A DNA stretch of 64,000 nucleotides, from positions 1-64,000 of the forward strand of contig NZ_JAAQPH010000022.1 of the NCBI RefSeq assembly GCF_011683915.1. Reading direction: 5' to 3'. The notes under the pieces were generated by a model. It was not told where the DNA came from and made no database searches. It saw nothing but the letters and a program-made list of their open reading frames with translations. Origin of the DNA: Pelagibius litoralis. Its GTDB lineage: Bacteria; Pseudomonadota; Alphaproteobacteria; Kiloniellales; Kiloniellaceae. Positions 43,552-51,470 of this stretch are shown here, in pieces (the first letter of the stretch is position 1; each line of letters starts with the position of its first letter). A program made the translations under genes and the position numbers.

Positions 43552-44049
43552 TCAGGCGTGTAGTAGATCATGTACCTGAACCTGGCCCTTACAGTGTTTC
43601 AGCAGCACTCTTAAAGCATGATGCTCCTCGTCGCTGTTGCCTACGCAGACCCATAGGAGGATTGCTTTTTTGTCGATTTGTTGTTGCAGATAGACGGCTG
43701 ACCCTTTCGGAAGCCAGTCTTGCAGAGCGAACCTGCCACGTGGACTGGTATCTGTTGCTGATGTCGTCAGAGGCGGAAACAATGCCCCAGCTGACGTTAC
43801 GACGGGGTTGGCGTTCCGCAAGATTTCCATCTCGGTCAGGTTGTTTGTCAACCGGAAGATTCGATGATCCGAAGGCGCTGAAGCGAATAAAGGCGATGCG
43901 TTCAAGACTGTTGGGCCTGTCATCATGGCGATGGCCTCTATTTGAATTGCAGCAAACGCCAATTCATCAAGGGCGATGCGCAAGTTTTCCCAATCGGCAA
44001 AGGCCCCTACTGCGTATCGGACTCTTTCTGATTTGAGTGGGGCAGCCAA
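43552..44049 (-). CDS. Hypothetical protein, 165 aa
   Basis: I do not recognise this protein. It has a mixed composition, no signal peptide and no clear membrane segment, and a hydrophobic C-terminal strand (KKAILLWVCVGNSDEEHHAL) that could belong to an alpha/beta fold. It lies 51 bases downstream of the Crp/Fnr gene on the same strand, so it is probably co-transcribed with that regulator. A plus-strand frame (43539-44036) covers the same bases but looks like a shadow. Confidence 0.55.
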   Translation of the reverse strand: MAAPLKSERVRYAVGAFADWENLRIALDELAFAAIQIEAIAMMTGPTVLNASPLFASAPSDHRIFRLTNNLTEMEILRNANPVVTSAGALFPPLTTSATDTSPRGRFALQDWLPKGSAVYLQQQIDKKAILLWVCVGNSDEEHHALRVLLKHCKGQVQVHDLLHA

Positions 44050-44100
44050 GATCTTCTCCTAAGCAGCTTTGGCGCAATGTCGCCGCCTGGCCCTCCTTGC

Positions 44101-44877
44101 CTAACCTTTGACCGTGATTCCCTTACGGTCTTCCCGGTTCAGCATTGTCCCGGTTAGTCGCGAGCTGCAAAAGGGGCCGGCCAACATCAACAGCCCGTTC
44201 AGATCCTCGATTGATACTTGATTGGTTTTGTTGAGCTCAATGAGGTTTACTTTCTTCATCCAGAAAATCGTCCGGCTTACGGTCTCAGTCGTGACCCCAA
44301 GATAGTCGGCGATGTCGCCGCGCGGCATTGGCAGGTTTAAGATGTGTTCACTGCCTTCGGTCCCTTCTTGTCTTTGAAGGAGTTGAACGAAAAAGGTGGC
44401 CAGCTTTTCGGTCGCGGTTTTGCGTCCGAGCAACAGCATCTGAAACTGTGCCGATACGAGCTCTCCATTCATCAAGCCAAAGAGTTTCTTCGAAAGTCTG
44501 GGGTTCTCTTCCAGCATCTTTTCGAGACGGTCACGGGGGTAGCGGCACAACGTGACATCGGTCACGCCCTCAGCCGTATAGACATAGTGATCATCCAGAG
44601 ACAAACCCAGGAAGTCACCCCTGGTCAGAAAGCCGGTAATCTGGCGGCGACCGTCCTGCAGAACCTTATAGATCCGGACAACGCCTTTCGCGACTTCGAA
44701 AATGCTGTTGCAGGGATCGCCCTCGAAGAAAATTACCTGGTTGGCATTCACCTCTTGCCGTGACATCAGGCAGAACAGATGGTCATGCACTTCTGACTGA
44801 AGTGTTTCCGGCGTGCCATGGTGAAGTTTTAATCTCGGCTGTGAGGAATCATGCTTGGCCACAGAATCCACACTCAT
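44101..44877 (-). CDS. Crp/Fnr-family regulator, FixK/Dnr-like
   Basis: The 258-residue protein has an N-terminal cyclic-nucleotide-binding-like beta roll (NQVIFFEGDPCNSIFEVAKG) and a C-terminal winged helix with the FNR-type recognition helix (DYLGVTTETVSRTIFWM). The E-x2-SR signature predicts binding to TTGAY-N4-RTCAA sites. The N-terminal Cys cluster of oxygen-sensing FNR is absent, so it is more like FixK or Dnr. Matching boxes occur in front of several stress genes between 49 and 60 kb. Confidence 0.92.
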   Translation of the reverse strand: MSVDSVAKHDSSQPRLKLHHGTPETLQSEVHDHLFCLMSRQEVNANQVIFFEGDPCNSIFEVAKGVVRIYKVLQDGRRQITGFLTRGDFLGLSLDDHYVYTAEGVTDVTLCRYPRDRLEKMLEENPRLSKKLFGLMNGELVSAQFQMLLLGRKTATEKLATFFVQLLQRQEGTEGSEHILNLPMPRGDIADYLGVTTETVSRTIFWMKKVNLIELNKTNQVSIEDLNGLLMLAGPFCSSRLTGTMLNREDRKGITVKG

Positions 44878-44958
44878 CTCCCTCCTGACCCGTCGTGCTC
44901 GTTATCGCTTGTGGGGTGGATTGAGACAGGCGATGGTAATCTCTTTATCTCACAGCCC

Positions 44959-44980
44959 GATATTTTGTGTGATATTTTGT
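44959..44980. repeat. Tandem decamer in the divergent crp/response-regulator promoter region
   Basis: The decamer gatattttgt occurs twice at 12-base spacing (44959-44968 and 44971-44980), about one helical turn apart. It is AT-rich in a GC-rich setting and lies 82 bases from the Crp/Fnr start and 67 bases before the response-regulator start. This arrangement suits a response-regulator binding site. Confidence 0.45.
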
Positions 44981-45046
44981 AACGGAGTGTGACGAATGGC
45001 GGCGGCTTTCTGTGCAAGCTGAGGAGGGCGTTAATTTACCAATGAG

Positions 45047-45826
45047 GTGGTGTTGATTTCCAAGAATAGAGGTGATTTCAAAGGAGCGGGAGGCCCGGTC
45101 TCCATTCTTGTGGTCGATGATGATCCGCGCATCCGAGAGATGCTCTGCGGTTACCTGGAGGATGAAGGCTTTTTTTCGACCGCAGCAGAGGACGGCCGGG
45201 CCATGTGGCGTTGCTTGAGAGAGGTCGAGGTGGACCTCATCCTTCTGGACGTTGTGATGCCGGGGGAAGATGGCTTGGCACTGGCGCGGGAACTCAGGAA
45301 AAAGCGATCTCTTCCCATTATCATGCTGACCGGGAAGGGCGAAATGGTAGATCGCGTCGTCGGTTTGGAGGTTGGTGCTGACGACTACATCGTAAAGCCC
45401 TTCTATCTTCGGGAAGTGCTTGCCCGTATCAGGACTGTGCTGCGGCGCTGTGCGCCCGCTGCAGTCCAGGCGGAAGCCACGCCACCGCTTGGCCATCATG
45501 AAGAGACGGACTGTGTGGCATTCGACAAATGGACGTTTGATCTCGTCAAGCGGGAGCTGCGCGCGAAGGACGGGTCCCTGCTTCCTTTGACGACGGGGGA
45601 GTTCGACCTGCTTTCAGCTTTCGTCCGTAACCCAAACCGAGTGCTTAGTCGCGACCAACTCATGGATTCCGTGCGCGGACGGGATTGGACGCCTTACGAC
45701 CGCAGCATAGACACGCTGGTCGGCCGTTTGCGGAAGAAGATTGAGGCTGATCCCAGTCAACCTAAGCTCATCAAGACCGTTCGTGGTATCGGCTACACCT
45801 TCGTTGAGCGACTCAAGAGTGTTTGA
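45047..45826 (+). CDS. OmpR-family response regulator
   Basis: The 259-residue protein has a receiver domain (SILVVDDDPRIREML, phospho-acceptor Asp in LILLDVVMP, Lys in DYIVKPF) and an OmpR/PhoB winged helix (LTTGEFDLLSAFVRNPNRVL, later VRGIGYTFVE). The start is probably the GTG at 45047 or the one next to it at 45050; a GAGGAGGG sits rather far (19 bases) upstream. It converges on a hybrid sensor kinase gene 19 bases away, its most likely partner. Confidence 0.92.
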   Translation: MVLISKNRGDFKGAGGPVSILVVDDDPRIREMLCGYLEDEGFFSTAAEDGRAMWRCLREVEVDLILLDVVMPGEDGLALARELRKKRSLPIIMLTGKGEMVDRVVGLEVGADDYIVKPFYLREVLARIRTVLRRCAPAAVQAEATPPLGHHEETDCVAFDKWTFDLVKRELRAKDGSLLPLTTGEFDLLSAFVRNPNRVLSRDQLMDSVRGRDWTPYDRSIDTLVGRLRKKIEADPSQPKLIKTVRGIGYTFVERLKSV

Positions 45827-45845
45827 CCGCTACCGCCCAGGCCAG

Positions 45846-48272
45846 CTATGGCTCGGCGTCCAGGACTCGGCGTACTGCACGGGCGAGATCAGCTTGTCTG
45901 TAGGGTTTGCGAAGCCACATGGCATCGGTCGCTTGGCTCTCGTCTATGGTAGGTTCAGCATAGCCTGAAGTGAACAGAACTTTGATCTTCGGATAACGCC
46001 CCTGCGCTTCTTTCGCAAGCTCACGACCACCCATTTTGCCTGGCATGATCATATCGGTGAAAAGCAGATCCACAGGTCCGAGTTTCTCTAACAGATCCAA
46101 TGCTGCGATACTGTTTTTCGCTTCCAGCACCCTGTAACCAAGCTCTTGGAAGCGATCGGTAGTGATACAGCGGACGCGGACATTGTCTTCGACAACAAGG
46201 ACGGTTTCGCCCTGTCCTCGTGGCTCATTAGGTGCGGCAGGAGATTGCTCCTCCGCTTTGGCGACTCCGCGGAGCTCCGGAAGATACATGCCGACAGTCG
46301 TGCCACATGTCGGCTCGCTGCAGAGGCGGACATGCCCCCCCGACTGTTTTACAAAGCCGTATACCATGCTGAGTCCCATGCCGGAGCCGGATCCGACTTT
46401 TTTCGTCGTGAAGAAGGGTTCAAAGGCGCGCTCTTGCACCTTGTTGGACATCCCAACGCCAGTATCAGTGACGGACAGCATGACGTATCGGCCGGGCAAG
46501 GTATCGCTCTGGCCGGTCGCATAGGACTCATCGACCTCGACATTGGATGTTTCTATGATGAGGCGGCCGCCGCGGGGCATGGCATCTTTTGCGTTTATCG
46601 CGAGATTGAGCAATGCATTTTGCACCTGCGCAGGGTCGGCGAGTGTTTTCCGGAGATCGCTATCCAATAGCGTGCTGATCTGGATCGTCTCGCCGAGAGT
46701 TCTCTGCAGCAACTCGCTCAGATCGGTGACCAACTCATTCAAATCAACGGCCCGAGGGCTGAGCGGCTGCAGGCGGGCGAAGGCGAGTAATTGGTGGGTT
46801 AGTCCGGCGCCAAGGTCAGCGGCCTCTTGAGCGTGCCTGATCAACGACCTGGACTTTTCGCTGTCCTTAATACGCCCCTCGAGGCGCTCGAGGTTCCCGA
46901 CAATCACAGTCAGAAGATTGTTGAAATCATGTGCCACACCGCCCGTGAGCTGGCCAATCACTTCCATTTTCTGAGCCTGGCGCAGTTGATCTTCGGTCGC
47001 TACCCGATCAGTGATGTCGTTTTGAATTCCCACAAAGTGTGTGACGGTTCCGTCTTTATCCCGCACAGGTGCTATCTGCAAGTCGAGCAGGAAGCAGGCG
47101 CCATCCTTTCGGTAGTTTCTCAGCACTACATGAACCGGAGTTTCATCATTGATGGCCGCGCGGACCTCGTCGAGGGCAGCCTGATCCTTGTCGCCACCCT
47201 GCAGGAATCGCGGATTACGGCCGATAATCTCTTCCGCTGGATAGCCGGTCATGCGCATGATCGCAGGATTGACATAGACAATCGGGTTGTCTCGGAGCCG
47301 CGGATTGGTGATCAGAACACCTGTATCCGTCGCTTCGATAGCCCGCTCGCGGAGGTGTAGTGCTTCTTCCGTTCGCCGGGCGCGATTCAGCGTCGCAGCG
47401 AGGGAATGATTCAACCGAACCACCGAAATGTAGTGCCAGACCCCAAGGGCACCGGCTACGACAAGCAGCAGAGTGCCCATAAAGATGCCGATCCTCGTAG
47501 CACTCCAATAGGGTGCCGGCTCTCCATGCCACCGGGCAAAGATATCTCGGTACTCGACCGAGTTTGTGAAATCTGTCACGGCGCTGTCCAGGCGCCGGAA
47601 AAGCTCCGGCAGATCCTTTCGGACTGCAATGGCGCGTTTGACTTCATGAAGCGGCTTACCGACGATTTCGATCCGGCCGTCGAGACCCGACTCTCGCGCG
47701 AGTTGCAGCAGCACGGTGCCGGGATAGATCAAGGCATCGCTTTCACCTGACAACAGCGTCAGCAAAGCCTCTTCCGGGCTCTCATGCATAACTGGAACCG
47801 CATTTTGGTATGTTCCCACAAGCTGGGCGCCGATGTTGAGTTCTACGACCGAAACGCGGCGGCCCGACAGGTCTTCAACGCCACTGATCTCGCTCGTATC
47901 GCTGCGGACGATAAGGTTTATGGGGATCGTCTCAATGGCCTTTGTGAAAGAGGCGTAGGCCCTCCTATCTTCGGTTACACCAAGATTTGCAACGAGGTCG
48001 ATCTCTCCATTTTGCAAAGCAGCGTTTAGGTCCGGCCACGCCTCGAAGGCAACGTATGTGACGGAGATTCCCGCTCTTGAAGTGACCGCATCTAAGACAT
48101 CGATGGCGAAACCGGTCGGTTTTCCACTCTTCTCATCGATCAGGTAGTGGGGCGGAAAATGCTTGAGAATGCCGACCTGGGCGGAGAGGTCGGGTTCCTG
48201 CGATGCAGCAGGCAAAGACAGTGCAAGCAGACAGGAAGCAAGCGCGAGTGTTTTCAGGCGACCAATAGTCAT
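45846..48272 (-). CDS. Hybrid sensor histidine kinase with periplasmic binding-protein sensor domain
   Basis: From the ATG at 48272 the protein has 808 residues: a signal peptide, a family 3 solute-binding-protein domain in the periplasm (about 20-240), one membrane helix (about 258-280), a PAS/PAC pair (about 300-430), the HisKA dimerisation domain with phospho-His (GGVAHDFNNLLTVIVGN), a HATPase_c domain and a C-terminal receiver domain (Asp in DLLFTDMIMPGKMGG). It should sense a small solute and phosphorylate its own receiver or a partner regulator. No Hpt domain is visible. The neighbouring OmpR-type regulator is the natural candidate target. Confidence 0.9.
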   Translation of the reverse strand: MTIGRLKTLALASCLLALSLPAASQEPDLSAQVGILKHFPPHYLIDEKSGKPTGFAIDVLDAVTSRAGISVTYVAFEAWPDLNAALQNGEIDLVANLGVTEDRRAYASFTKAIETIPINLIVRSDTSEISGVEDLSGRRVSVVELNIGAQLVGTYQNAVPVMHESPEEALLTLLSGESDALIYPGTVLLQLARESGLDGRIEIVGKPLHEVKRAIAVRKDLPELFRRLDSAVTDFTNSVEYRDIFARWHGEPAPYWSATRIGIFMGTLLLVVAGALGVWHYISVVRLNHSLAATLNRARRTEEALHLRERAIEATDTGVLITNPRLRDNPIVYVNPAIMRMTGYPAEEIIGRNPRFLQGGDKDQAALDEVRAAINDETPVHVVLRNYRKDGACFLLDLQIAPVRDKDGTVTHFVGIQNDITDRVATEDQLRQAQKMEVIGQLTGGVAHDFNNLLTVIVGNLERLEGRIKDSEKSRSLIRHAQEAADLGAGLTHQLLAFARLQPLSPRAVDLNELVTDLSELLQRTLGETIQISTLLDSDLRKTLADPAQVQNALLNLAINAKDAMPRGGRLIIETSNVEVDESYATGQSDTLPGRYVMLSVTDTGVGMSNKVQERAFEPFFTTKKVGSGSGMGLSMVYGFVKQSGGHVRLCSEPTCGTTVGMYLPELRGVAKAEEQSPAAPNEPRGQGETVLVVEDNVRVRCITTDRFQELGYRVLEAKNSIAALDLLEKLGPVDLLFTDMIMPGKMGGRELAKEAQGRYPKIKVLFTSGYAEPTIDESQATDAMWLRKPYRQADLARAVRRVLDAEP

Positions 48273-48689
48273 GCTTCGGTAGCCCCTTGCCGCGGGTGAG
48301 ATTTCCATCTGGTCAGCACAAAAAAAGCGAATCCTCCAGTGTTGTCGCAGGGCTTCTTTTTGGAACCAGGATCAAGTTCAACCAGGCAACGAGGAACGTG
48401 AGATAAAAAGTTCTGGAGAAACCGATAAAGACCCTGCCGATGGTACCGTGCCGGTGCTTCCGCTCGGTTTGCTATGCGGGCATTCACGCATTGGATGCCC
48501 TGCTTCTGACCGGGCGCTGGCGGTTGCTGTGCTGCTTGCAAACGTTAGCTGACTTGGGGTGGTTTCGCAGGGCGGAAGCCATGCGGTCATTGTGTTATGC
48601 GCACAGACCCACTGCCGGCCAGCCTCTATGGCAGCGGTGATACCGTTTGAGAAAGGAAAGATGTCTCAAGATGCGTTCCAGTTGGGGTG
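48273..48689. other. Intergenic region without a gene
   Basis: The stretch separates the sensor kinase start from the universal stress protein stop. Short frames present on both strands match nothing recognisable. It should hold the kinase promoter. I found no FNR-like box in it. Confidence 0.45.
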
Positions 48690-49148
48690 TTATTTGACGG
48701 TCAGGCAGCAACACTCAACTGCTTGGGCTACCTTGTGCGAGACGCTGCCAAAAAGCAGGCCGCCGAGATCGCCGAGCCCGCGTCGGCCCATGACGATCAG
48801 GTCAACGCCGTTTTCCCTGGCGATCGCAGCGATCCGGCTGGCAGGATCACCACTTTCCAATCGAGACGAGGTGTCGATGGCGCCATGTTCGCGGGCCCTA
48901 TTGGCGGCATTCGAGAGGATTTCCTTCCCGGCCAATTCAACGAGATCTTTCTCGGTGATTCTGATGTGCTCGATTTCCGCGTAGGACCGGAGTTCCTTTG
49001 GAACGTCGTAGCTGCCGGTTCGTGTGAGCACATGCAGCAGCATGAATTGGGTGTTGTCTTTCTTTGCCAGGTCGCTCGCAATCTCAACGGCACGATTGGC
49101 ATGTTCAGAGCCATCGACGGGAACCATAATATGTTTAAACACAAGCAT
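48690..49148 (-). CDS. Universal stress protein, UspA family
   Basis: The single-domain 152-residue protein has the Usp fold (IMVPVDGSEHANRAVEIASD) and the ATP-binding signature G-x2-G-x9-G-S/T (VMGRRGLGDLGGLLFGSVSH). A good FNR/FixK-like box lies 73 bases upstream of its ATG, so induction at low oxygen is likely. It is divergent from the L,D-transpeptidase gene. Confidence 0.92.
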   Translation of the reverse strand: MLVFKHIMVPVDGSEHANRAVEIASDLAKKDNTQFMLLHVLTRTGSYDVPKELRSYAEIEHIRITEKDLVELAGKEILSNAANRAREHGAIDTSSRLESGDPASRIAAIARENGVDLIVMGRRGLGDLGGLLFGSVSHKVAQAVECCCLTVK

Positions 49149-49220
49149 GCCCCCGAGGTATCTATCCCTGCCGCTATTGCAGCACCAGCGTAATTGTTAG
49201 CGCCCTTGGCCGAAGGTTAC

Positions 49221-49234
49221 TTTGACTTGCATCA
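49221..49234. promoter_or_regulatory. FNR/FixK-like box between usp and the L,D-transpeptidase gene
   Basis: The palindrome ttgac-ttgc-atcaa fits the TTGAY-N4-RTCAA consensus completely. It lies 73 bases before the Usp start and 75 bases before the transpeptidase start, so it could serve both. Confidence 0.6.
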
Positions 49235-49308
49235 AAGCAGGCGACCGCGGCGCAAAGAACGCGAATGGGGTCGTAAGGATACGATTCGATCCCCAGATGG
49301 TAGTGACG

Positions 49309-50307
49309 ATGAAGTTCAAGCCTTCTTTCGCGATCGAGCCGTTGCAGCGCGCAACCGGGTGCCGGGCGAATGCCTGGGAGAAAGCTCATGCTGAATGGGC
49401 TTGTCTCGGGTTCGCCAGGATCCTCTTGGCTCTGATTCCGCTGGCCGGGGCGCTTACCCTGCCATGGGCGGTATCTGCGGCGCATGCCGAGGCGGAGCCG
49501 GCCAGCTTCATTACCCATCGCGTTTCTGACGCTGAGACATTGATGGATGTTGCCAGACAGTACGACCTGGGTTTCGTCGAGCTGCGGGCGGCCAACCCCG
49601 CGGTCGATCCCTGGCTGCCGGGTGAGGGACGACAGGTAGTTCTGCCGTCGCTGCATCTCGAACCCGCGGCAGAGCGCAACGGCATCGTGGTCAATCTGGC
49701 CGACCAACGGCTCTACTTCTTCGCTGGTTCGCGCGCGTCTGCGGTCAGTTTTCCCATCGGGACCGGTCGTGCCGGTTGCGAGACTCCGACCGGCACGACA
49801 CACATCGTCAGCAAGCGCCGGAATCCCACATGGGTTCCCCCCGCTTCAATCCGCGCGGCGCGACCCGAGCTGCCGGCCGCGATTCCGCCGGGCCCGAACA
49901 ATCCGCTTGGCGCCTATGCGCTCAATCTCGGCTGGGAGAACTATGTTATCCACGGCACCAACAGACCGGAAGGGATAGGGCGCAGGGTCAGTCACGGCTG
50001 CCTGCGCCTCTATCCCGAAGATATTGAACGGTTGTTCGACCTTGTGGCGGTCGGCAACAGGGTCGCTGTCCTCGACCAGCCGGTAAAGCTCGGTTGGATT
50101 GGTCGTCAGCTTTACCTCGAGGTCCATCCCAGCCAGAGGCAGGCCGATGAGATCGAGCGCAGCGGCCGTTTCTCACCTGAGCCGCTGCCCTATCTTCGCG
50201 GGATGATCGAGAGTTACCCCGGTGCGGACAACGTCAATGTCGATTGGTCGCTGGTCGATCGGGTCGCGCAAGAGCGGTTGGGCCTGGCGGTGCGAATCTC
50301 TCGTTGA
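49309..50307 (+). CDS. L,D-transpeptidase with LysM-like domain
   Basis: The 332-residue protein has an N-terminal signal region (about 35-60), a LysM-like segment (about 67-113) and a YkuD catalytic domain (about 124-260) with His215, His229 and Cys231 in the motif VSHGCLRL. Such enzymes make 3-3 crosslinks or tether lipoproteins to peptidoglycan in the periplasm. I start at ATG 49309; the frame is open from 49222, with another ATG at 49297. The lipoprotein encoded next door is a plausible anchoring substrate. Confidence 0.9.
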   Translation: MKFKPSFAIEPLQRATGCRANAWEKAHAEWACLGFARILLALIPLAGALTLPWAVSAAHAEAEPASFITHRVSDAETLMDVARQYDLGFVELRAANPAVDPWLPGEGRQVVLPSLHLEPAAERNGIVVNLADQRLYFFAGSRASAVSFPIGTGRAGCETPTGTTHIVSKRRNPTWVPPASIRAARPELPAAIPPGPNNPLGAYALNLGWENYVIHGTNRPEGIGRRVSHGCLRLYPEDIERLFDLVAVGNRVAVLDQPVKLGWIGRQLYLEVHPSQRQADEIERSGRFSPEPLPYLRGMIESYPGADNVNVDWSLVDRVAQERLGLAVRISR

Positions 50308-50386
50308 CGTCGGTGCCTAAACGGCCCGGCCGGTGCCGTAGAGTTTCCCATTCAGTTGGTTTTCGTCGCCGCCGGCGGACTTGGGA

Positions 50387-50695
50387 TTACTTGCGCAACG
50401 ATTCCGTAAAGATGCGCTCGGCCTTGGCATCGGCCGCCGCCGCAGCGACCCGGGCGGCTTGGGCTTCGGACATGGCTTTTTGCGCCTCGTCACTGGCTAG
50501 GTCGGCCTTGGTGTTGGCTTGAGTCGCCAGATCAAAGGCGGCGTCTGCACGATCCATTGCGTTGCTGGCCATTTCTTGAGCCGAAACCACATCAGCCTGC
50601 AACGCCTCAAGTTGTTCGCTTGTTGCACAGCCGGCAGTTCCGAGAAGTAGTAGGGCGCCACCTGCAATGGATGGGATGCGTAGTGTTTTCCTCAT
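50387..50695 (-). CDS. Small alanine-zipper lipoprotein, Lpp-like
   Basis: The 102-residue protein has a lipoprotein signal peptide with lipobox GTAGC, then a long Ala-rich heptad coiled coil (QEMASNAMDRADAAFDLATQ and following) ending in Leu-Arg-Lys. This matches Lpp/OprI-type alanine-zipper lipoproteins, whose C-terminal Lys is attached to peptidoglycan by L,D-transpeptidases such as the neighbour encoded at 49309. An FNR-like box is 101 bases upstream. Confidence 0.87.
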   Translation of the reverse strand: MRKTLRIPSIAGGALLLLGTAGCATSEQLEALQADVVSAQEMASNAMDRADAAFDLATQANTKADLASDEAQKAMSEAQAARVAAAAADAKAERIFTESLRK

Positions 50696-50795
50696 CGAAT
50701 ACTCCCTTGTCGGCCCGTTGGTGATGGCTATCGCCGAGCAATGGGCCCTGGATTACCATTACGGTTCATTACATCATTATGGGAGACAAGGCGCA

Positions 50796-50809
50796 TTGAC
50801 CTAAAGCAA
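50796..50809. promoter_or_regulatory. FNR-like box upstream of the lipoprotein gene
   Basis: The sequence ttgac-ctaa-agcaa fits the FNR/FixK half-site pattern with one mismatch in the right half (agcaa for rtcaa). It lies 101 bases before the lipoprotein ATG. Confidence 0.4.
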
Positions 50810-50858
50810 GGGGCGCCGTAAGCCGCGTATTGTCACAAGGGTGATCCTTTGCTGTCTG

Positions 50859-51047
50859 CTAATGCGAGCCGACTTCTCCCTCTGTGATTTGCAGGACCTG
50901 ACGACCCAACACTTCGATCTCCGCTTTCATTTTTTCGATTGCCTTGCCCTGGTCGGCAACAACCTGGCTGAGATCGCTCAGCATTCTTTCGTTATAGGCG
51001 ATCTGGGCTTGGACCTCGGTGAGGTCGGAGCTGGCTGCTGAATTCAT
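50859..51047 (-). CDS. slyX: SlyX family protein
   Basis: From ATG 51047 the protein has 62 residues and the short coiled-coil pattern of SlyX (QAQIAYNERMLSDLSQVVAD, then EKMKAEIEVLGRQVLQI). The frame extends 36 codons upstream without similarity. SlyX has no firm function; it is often found near slyD/FKBP genes, which are not present here. An FNR-like box lies 90 bases upstream. Confidence 0.8.
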   Translation of the reverse strand: MNSAASSDLTEVQAQIAYNERMLSDLSQVVADQGKAIEKMKAEIEVLGRQVLQITEGEVGSH

Positions 51048-51136
51048 CAGGGTTCTCTCCTTGCAGGCGGATGGGGTGCGTAGGTGAACTAGCGTGGAGA
51101 CAATCCGGACCATAGCGGCATAAGGCGTCATGAGCA

Positions 51137-51150
51137 TTGATCTATGTAAA
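51137..51150. promoter_or_regulatory. FNR-like box between slyX and the PEBP fragment
   Basis: The sequence ttgat-ctat-gtaaa has one mismatch to TTGAY-N4-RTCAA. It is 90 bases from the slyX start and 64 bases from the PEBP fragment start, so it could drive either. Confidence 0.4.
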
Positions 51151-51213
51151 GGCATGGGCTATTGCGTTGTCGCATTTTTGCGTCCCGTTCCTGACCGGCA
51201 CACGGGATGCAGC

Positions 51214-51369
51214 ATGGAAATCTCAAGCACTGCCTTCTCTTCCGGTGAACGCATCCCGCTCCGCCACAGTTGCCAGGGGCCCGATGTCTCGCCGCTGCTT
51301 TCGTGGCAGGGCGCACTCGCGGCAACACGTAGTTTCGTCTTGTTCTGCAATGACCCTGACGCTTCTTGA
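51214..51369 (+). pseudogene. YbhB/PEBP-family protein, 3'-truncated
   Basis: About 51 codons match the N-terminus of the Raf-kinase-inhibitor-like PEBP family (MEISSTAFSSGERIPLRHSC, then GPDVSPLLSWQG and CNDPDA). The family is normally around 150 residues or more; here the frame stops right after the DPDA motif at a TGA that is part of the FNR-like box in front of the HPF gene. The rest of the gene is missing. Confidence 0.75.
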
Positions 51370-51379
51370 TCGATCTCAA
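51366..51379. promoter_or_regulatory. FNR-like box upstream of the HPF/cold-shock fusion gene
   Basis: The sequence ttgat-cgat-ctcaa has one mismatch to TTGAY-N4-RTCAA and lies 92 bases before the ATG of the HPF-like gene. Its left half contains the stop codon of the truncated PEBP gene. Confidence 0.5.
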
Positions 51380-51470
51380 TGCAGGAAGTGTCTCGGCCTG
51401 TTAGGCTTCATTCGAACTGATCCACGGTTTCGCCGCACGATCCAGCACCGCAGCCAGGACTGAAACCCAA

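Noticed and set aside
43539-44036. Plus-strand 165-aa frame opposite the hypothetical gene
   Set aside because: It has no ribosome-binding site and overlaps the minus-strand frame that follows the Crp/Fnr gene in the same direction. Both remain weak, but the minus strand is better placed.
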